Shown here in pieces: positions 57,801 to 64,000 of a stretch of 64,000 nt of DNA. The translations under genes and the position numbers were made by a program. Every line of letters begins with the position of its first letter. The first letter of the stretch is position 1. The notes beneath the pieces are model-generated. The model had not been told where the DNA came from, made no database searches, and saw nothing but the letters and a program-made list of their open reading frames with translations. Source of the DNA: Eurosta solidaginis. Lineage: Eukaryota > Arthropoda > Insecta > Diptera > Tephritidae. The stretch covers positions 196,725,477 through 196,789,476 of the forward strand of contig NC_090322.1 in NCBI RefSeq assembly GCF_040869045.1, given 5' to 3'.

Positions 57801-60533
57801 AAAGGGTCCGCAAATGATCCCGTATTAGTCGAGAAAAAGTCCCGAAATGGCCCCGACGGGATCCCGGACGAATCCCAAAAAACATCCACAAATGATGCCG
57901 GTAGGTATCCCAAATGATCCCGAAATAATCCCAAAATGACCTCGTCGGCATCCCGGACGGATACCGAAAATTATCCAGAAATGATGCCGGAAAGGTCCAC
58001 AAATGATCCCCTAATAGTCCCGAAATTACCCTGATGGGATCCCGGACGGATCCCGAAAACCATCCAGAAATGATGCCGGAAGAGTCCCCAAATGATCCCG
58101 AAAAAGTCCCCAAATGACCCCGACGATATCCCAGACGGATCCCGAAAACCATCCAGAAATGATGCCGGAAGAGCCCGCAAATGATCCCGAAAAAGTCCCC
58201 AAATGACCCCGACGAGATCCCGCACGGATCCCGAAAACCATCCAGAAATGATGCCGGAAGAGCCCCAAATGATCCCGAAAAAGTCCCCAAATGTCCCCGA
58301 TATACTCCAGAAAAGGTTCCGAAATGGCTCCGAGGGAATCAACGACGGATCGCGAAAACCATACAGAAATGATTCCGGAAGGATCCCAAAATGATCCCGA
58401 AATAGTCCGGAAATGACCCAGATGGGATCCCGCACAGATCCAGAAATGATCCCGGAAGGGTCCAAAAACTATCCCGGAAAAGTAACAAAAAATCCAGAAA
58501 TGGCTCCTACGGCATCCCGGACGGATCCAGAAATGATCTCGGAAGGGTCCCCAAATGATCCCAAAATGGTCCCGAAATGACCCTGATGGATCCGGCAAAC
58601 CATCAAGAAATTATGCCGGAAGGGTCCCCAAATGATCCCGAAATAAAACAGAAAAAGTCACGAAACGACCCGTAGAGGATCCCCAAATGATCCCGTATTA
58701 GCCCCGAAAGTCCCAAAATGACCCTGACGGGATCCCTAAAGGATTCCGAAAACAATACAGAAATGATGCCGGAAAGGTCCTCAAATGATCCCCTAATAGT
58801 CCCGAAATGACTGTGACGGGATCCCGACAACTATCCAGAAATGAAAGGGTCCGCAAATGATCCCGTATTAGTCGAAAAAAAGTCCCGAAAGGACCACGAC
58901 GGGATCCCGGACGAATCCCATAAACCATCCAGAAATGATGCCGGTAGGTATCCCAAATGATCCCGAAATAGTCCCGAAATGACCTCGTCGGCATCCCGGA
59001 CGGATCCCGAAAATTATCCAGAAATGATGCCGGAAAGGTTCCCAAATGATCCCCTAATAGTCCCGAAATTACCCTAATGGGATCCCGGACGGATCCCGAA
59101 AACCATCCAGAAATGATGCCGAAAGGGTTCCCAAATGATCCCGTATTAGTCGCGAAAAAGTCCCGAAATGACCCCGACGGGATCCCGGACGGATCCCGAA
59201 AACCATCCAGAAATGATGCCGGATGAGCCCCAAAATGATCCCGAAAAAGTCCCCAAATGACCCCGACGAGATCCCGGACGGATCCCGAAAACCATCCAGA
59301 AATGATGCCGGAAGAGCCCCCAAATGATCCCGAAAAAGTCGCCAAATGACCCCGACGATATCCCGGACGGATCCCGAAAACCATCAAGAAATGATGCCGG
59401 AAGAGCCCCCAAATGATCCCGAAAAAGTCCCCATATGACCCCGACGAGATCCCGCACGGATCCCGAAAACCATCCAGAAATGATGCCGGAAGGATCCCCA
59501 AATAATTGCGAAATAGTCCCGAAATGATTCCGGAGTAGTCCCGAAAATGTTCCAAAATAACCCCGACGGAATCCCGGACGGATCCCGTAAACTATACAGA
59601 AATGATCCCGGAAGGGTCCCAAAATGATCCCGAAATAGTCCCGAAAAAGTCCCGAAATTACCCCGGCGTAATCCCGGACCGATCCCGAAAACCATCCAGA
59701 AAAGAACCCGGAAGGGTCTCGATATGACCCTTACGGGATTGCAAATAAGGTGAAGCTAATTATAAAACCATGTTAATAAGGCAGCAGGCGCATTTGAGCG
59801 AATAAAAAGTTAGATAGAAACATACAGGTAAAGCTAATAAAAGCGTGCTAATAAAAACAATTGATGGAGGGCGGATGGCGGGAGTAGAGGAGAGGACCAC
59901 TGATCGTTCCTCCAAAATTTTCTAGATCTCGTTCTGTATGTACCAGATACCAAAAACTATTGATTTAGGAGAAAATTTAGATTGAGTTATAACAATTTAT
60001 GGATTTTACACCAGAGGGGGGGTGATAAAGGGGGGCGGGCGGAGGGTGTCACTGCTTACTTTGTAAGCCCTCGACTTATTTGACCCCTTGAGTCTGTGAT
60101 ATTGGTGAAGGCCAGTATACGTAAAGTTATAATGTGTAAAAATTATGAAAAATAATTTCTCGAAGGGGTCATGGGACCCCCACCCCTCTTTCCATGTTCG
60201 AAAAAAATTTCGCTAGTAGACTACTGTCTGTGTCCCAAATTTCATCAAAATCCGTGTAGCCATTCTGGCGTGATTCAGTCGCAAAGACGAAAAAATATAA
60301 TAATTAAATTATAACTGTTCCTAGGGGGCGGGGACCACGCCCCTTTTGAAAAATATATAGCCAGTAGATCCTTCTAGACTATTGGCTATATGTGTGCAAA
60401 ATTTCATCCAAATCGGTCCAGCCGTTCTTGCGTTATTGAGTCACAAAGACAAACGTCTGGACAAACATCCAAACATCCAAACATCCAAACATCCAAACAT
60501 CTTAACATCCAAACTTTCCCATTTATAATATAT
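54897..60533 (+). mobile_element. Composite repeat unit B
   Basis: Same start and end as unit A, but with a 4.7-kb array and an extra 280 bp between array and trailer (59745-60030) that holds CAGGTAAAGCTAATAAAAGC, a motif also found around the 123-bp array at 48-49 kb. Leader 54897-55060 is nearly identical to the leader of unit C (60534-60700), and the first 900 bp of the arrays of B and C also match closely. Confidence 0.75.
55060..59740 (-). repeat. GATCCCGAAA minisatellite of unit B, higher-order repeats
   Basis: Basic 17-18-mers form units of about 89 bp, which form larger blocks: 55340-55720 recurs at 58300-58680, and 55770-56230 recurs in variants. Minus-strand frames up to 285 codons (59555-58698) are repeat artefacts. 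Confidence 0.88.
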
Positions 60534-63500
60534 ACTAGCCTTTACCCGCGGCCCCGTCCGCAAGGAGAAACTTAAATATATGGGCTATTCGCGTTAGCCT
60601 GCTTATCAAGTTATCTGTTTAAAATTTTGTTTTCTGTCTAATGCATTTTATTTTTGTAATTGAGTAAAAAAAAGAACTAAATGAGCTGATAACCTGATAG
60701 GATCCCAAATGATCCCGAAATTATCCAGAAAAAGCTACGAAATGACCCCCACGTTATCGCGGTCGGATCCCGAAAACCATCCAGAAATGCCCCGAAAGGG
60801 TCTCCAAAAGTTCCCGGAATAGTCCCAAAAAAACCAGAAATGACAACGACACGATTCTAGACGTATCCAGAGAACCACACAGAAATGATCCCTGAAGGTG
60901 TTCCAAAATGATCCCGAAAAGGTTCCGAAATGATCATGACTGGCTCCCATCCAGAAAATATCCAGGAAGGGTCCCTAAATTATGCCGACATACTCCAGAA
61001 AAAGTTCCGAAATGGCTCCGAGGGGATCCACGACGGATCGCGAAAACCATACAGAAATGAACCCAGAAGGGTCCCAAAATGATCCCGAAATAGTCCGGAA
61101 ATTAACCAAATGGGATCCCGCACAGATCCAGAAATGATCCCGGAAGGGTGCAAAAACTATCCCGGAAAAGTAACAAAAAATCCCGAAATGGCTCCTACGG
61201 CATCCCGGACTTATCCAGAAATGATCTCGGAAGGGTCCCCAAATGATCCCAAAATGGTCCCGAAATGACCCTGATGGATCCGGCAAACCATCAAGAAATT
61301 ATGCCGGAAGGGTCCCCAAATGATCCCGAAATAATACAGAAAAAGTCACGAAACGACCCCTAGAGGATCCCCAAATTATCCCGTATTAGCCCCGAAAAGG
61401 TCCCGAAATAACCCCGACGGGATCCCGGACAAATCCCGAAAACCATCCAGAAAGAATGCCGGAAGGGATCCCAAAAGATTCCGTCAAAGTCCCGAATTGA
61501 TTCCGACGGGATCCCGAACGGATACCGAAAATCATCCAGAAGTGATGCCGGAAAGGTCCTTAAATGATCACCTAATAGTCCCGAAATTACCCTTAAGGGG
61601 CCCTGGACGGATCCGTAAACCATCCAGAAACGATCCCGATATAATCCCGAAGAAGTCCCGAAATGACCATGACGGGATCTCGAACGGATCCGTAAACCAT
61701 CCAGAAACGATCCGGATATAGTCCCGAAGAAGTCCCGAAATGACCATGACGGGATCTCGAACGCATCCCTAAATGACCCTGACGGGATCCCGGACAGATC
61801 CCGAAATCCATTCGCAAATGCCGGAAGGGACCCCAAATGATCCCGAAAAAGTCCCGCAATGAATCCGACGGGATCCTGAACGGATACCGAAAACCATCCA
61901 GAAGTGATGCCGGCAAGGTCCTCAAATGATCACCTAATAGTCCCAAAATGACCCTGACGGCATCCCGGACAAATCCCGAAATCCTTCCAGAAATGATCTT
62001 GGGAAGGTCCCAAAATGATCCCGAAATAATCTCGAAAAGTCCAGAAATTACCCTGACGGGTTCCCGGACGAATCCTGAAAGCCATCCTTAAATGATCCCG
62101 AAAAAGTCCCGAAATGACCCTGACGGGATCCCGAAAGGATTCCGAAAACTATCCAGAAATGATGCAGAAAGGGTCCGCAGATGATCCCGTATTAGTCGAG
62201 AAAAAGTTAGGAAATGACCCCGACGGGATGCCGGACGAATCCCAAATACCATCCAGAAATGATGCCGAAAGAGCCCCCAAATGATCCCGAAAAGGTCCCC
62301 AAATGACTCCGACGAGATCCCGGACGGATACCGAAAACCATCCAGAAATGTTGCCGGTAGGTACCCCAAATGATCCCGAAATAGTCCCGAAATGACCACG
62401 TCCGTATCCCGGACGGATCCCAAAAACTATCCAGAAATGATGTCGAAAGGGTCCCCAAATGATCCCGTATTAGTCGAGAAAAAATCCCGAAATGACCCCG
62501 ACGGGATCCCGGACGGATCCCGAAAACCATCCAGAAATGATGCCGGCAGAGCCCCCAAATGATCCCGAAAAAGTCCCCAAATGACCCCGACATACTCCAG
62601 AAAATTTCCGAAATGGCTCCGAGGGTATCCACGACGGATCGCGAAAACCAGACAGAAATGATTCCGGAAGGATCCCAAAATGATCCCGAAATAGTGTGGA
62701 ATTGACCCAGATGGGATCCCGCACAGATCCAGAAATGATCCCGGAAGGGTTCAAAAACTATCCCGGAAAAGTTACAAAAAATCCCGAAATTGCTCCTACG
62801 GCATCCCGGACGGATCCAGAAATGATCTCGGAAGGGTCCCCAAATGATCCCAAAATGGTCCCGAAATGACCCTGATGGATCCGGCAAACCATCATGAAAT
62901 TATGCCGGAAGGGTCCCCAAATGTTCCGAAATAAAACAGAAAAAGTCACGAAACGACCCATAGAGGATCCCCAAATGATCCCGTATTAGCCCCGAAAAGG
63001 TCCCGAAATAACCCCGACGTGATCCCGGACAAATCCCGAAAACCATCCAGAAATGATGCCGGAAGGGGTCCCAAATGATTCCGAAAAAGTCCCGCAATGA
63101 TTCCGACGAGATCCCGAACGGATACCGAAAATCATCCAGAAGTGATGCCGGAAAGGTCCTCAAATGATCACCTAATAGTCCTGAAACGACCCTTAAGGAA
63201 TCTGGACGGATCCCGTAAACCATCCAGAAATGATCCCGATATAGTCCCGAAGAAGTCCCGAAAGGACCCTGACGGGATCTCGAACGCATCCCTAAATGAC
63301 CCTGACGGGATCCCGGACAGATCCCGAAATCTATCCAGAAATGATCTTGGGAGGGACCCCAAAGGATCCCGAAAGTCTCGGAAAAGTCCAGAAATTACAC
63401 TGACGGGTTCCCGGATGAATCCTGAAAGCCATCCTTAAATGATCCCGAAAAAGTCCCGAAATGACCCTGACGGGACCCCGAAAGGATCCCGAAAACTATC

Positions 63501-64000
63501 CAGAAATGATGTCGGAAAGGTCCTCAAATGATCTCCTAATAGTTCCGAAAAGACCCTGACGGCATCCGGACAGATCCCGAAATCCACCCAGAAATGATCT
63601 TGGGAAGGTCCCAAAATGATCCCGAAATAGACCCGAAATGACCGTGACGGGATCCCGAAAGGATTCCGAAAACTATCAAGAAATGATGCCGGAAAGGTCC
63701 TCAAATGATCCCCTAATAGTCCCGAAATGATCGTGACGGGATCCCGAACGGATCCCGACAACTATCCGGAAATTATGCCGAAAGCGTCCGCAAATGATCC
63801 CGTATTAGACGAGAAAAAGTTCCGAAATGACCTCGACGGGATCCTGGACGACTGTATTAGTCGCCAAAAAGTTCCGAAATGACCCCGACGGGATCCCGGA
63901 CGGATCACGAAAACCATCCAGAAATGATGCCGGAAGAGCCCCCAAATGATCCCGAAAAAGTCCCCATATTACCCCGACGAGATCCCGGACGGATCCCGAA
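60534..64000 (+). mobile_element. Composite repeat unit C, runs off the window
   Basis: It begins ACTAGCCTTTACCCGCGGCC as units A and B do. Its array from 60700 is open-ended at 64000; no trailer is reached. Blocks at 60980-61320 recur at 62590-62940. Confidence 0.72.
60700..64000 (-). repeat. GATCCCGAAA minisatellite of unit C
   Basis: Same repeat family and higher-order blocks as unit B. Minus-strand frames here (for example 62887-62207) are repeat translations and not genes. Confidence 0.88.

Noticed and set aside
52490..63761. Many minus-strand open frames of 60-285 codons (for example 59555-58698 and 62887-62207)
   Set aside because: They translate a minisatellite that lacks stops in several frames. 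Compositions are repetitive (FRDHFG, SGSVRDP), both strands give similar frames, and none has homology or a gene-like context.
35027..64000. First half of the lectin-like domain on the minus strand
   Set aside because: Looked for an exon with the early W and C pattern and a phase-1 donor; found none, so it is left as outside the window or unseen.

Overview
This is a eukaryotic, AT-rich, repeat-dominated window from an insect, most likely a higher fly. Tephritid fruit flies are my best guess, from recall of their repeat families and not from any search. The supports are Helentron-associated repeats resembling Drosophila INE-1/DINE-1, a Gypsy LTR element primed by tRNA-Lys, several non-LTR element clades, a Penelope-like element, short fly-type splice signals, and no bacterial operon structure.

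Layout. Positions 1-12316 hold one young Gypsy LTR retrotransposon. Its 5' LTR is cut by the window edge, gag is intact, pol is broken twice, and the LTRs are about 3 kb. It sits in an older minus-strand LINE remnant. From 13159 to 15182 lies a 5'-truncated RTE-like LINE with an 11-bp target duplication, itself split by a palindromic hAT-type MITE with an 8-bp target duplication. Further MITEs, a tRNA-derived SINE and decayed LINE pieces fill 15-19 kb.

The only host gene I can support is on the minus strand. It has four exons (35026-34866, 34581-34442, 31170-29862, 20758-19422) whose splice phases agree at every junction. They encode the C-terminal half of a C-type-lectin-like domain followed by long Thr/Ser/Ala-rich mucin-like and Gln-rich low-complexity segments. 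The 5' exons lie outside the window or in sequence I could not resolve. Its 9.1-kb intron is packed with repeats: two INE-1-like elements with 128-bp minisatellites, a T-rich minisatellite, a MITE, a SINE and a LINE piece.

Upstream of the gene (35.5-41.1 kb) is a minus-strand Penelope-like element (reverse transcriptase and GIY-YIG endonuclease remnants) split by a third INE-1-like element, which is in turn split by a second hAT-type MITE. From 41 to 48 kb there are R1-like, I-like and RNase-H-bearing LINE fragments, a TA-flanked MITE, and a 210-bp-arm inverted repeat abutting a LINE copy in which ORF1 is joined to the end of ORF2. A 123-bp minisatellite follows at 48.3-49.1 kb.

From 49472 to the end of the window is the most unusual structure: four composite repeat units joined head to tail at the same ACTAGC junction. 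Each has its own internal minisatellite (129 bp in the first, about 89 bp rich in GATCCCGAAA in the other three) between conserved leader and trailer sequences. The 129-bp repeat shares a core with the 128-bp repeat of the INE-1-like elements, so two otherwise different element families carry related minisatellites.
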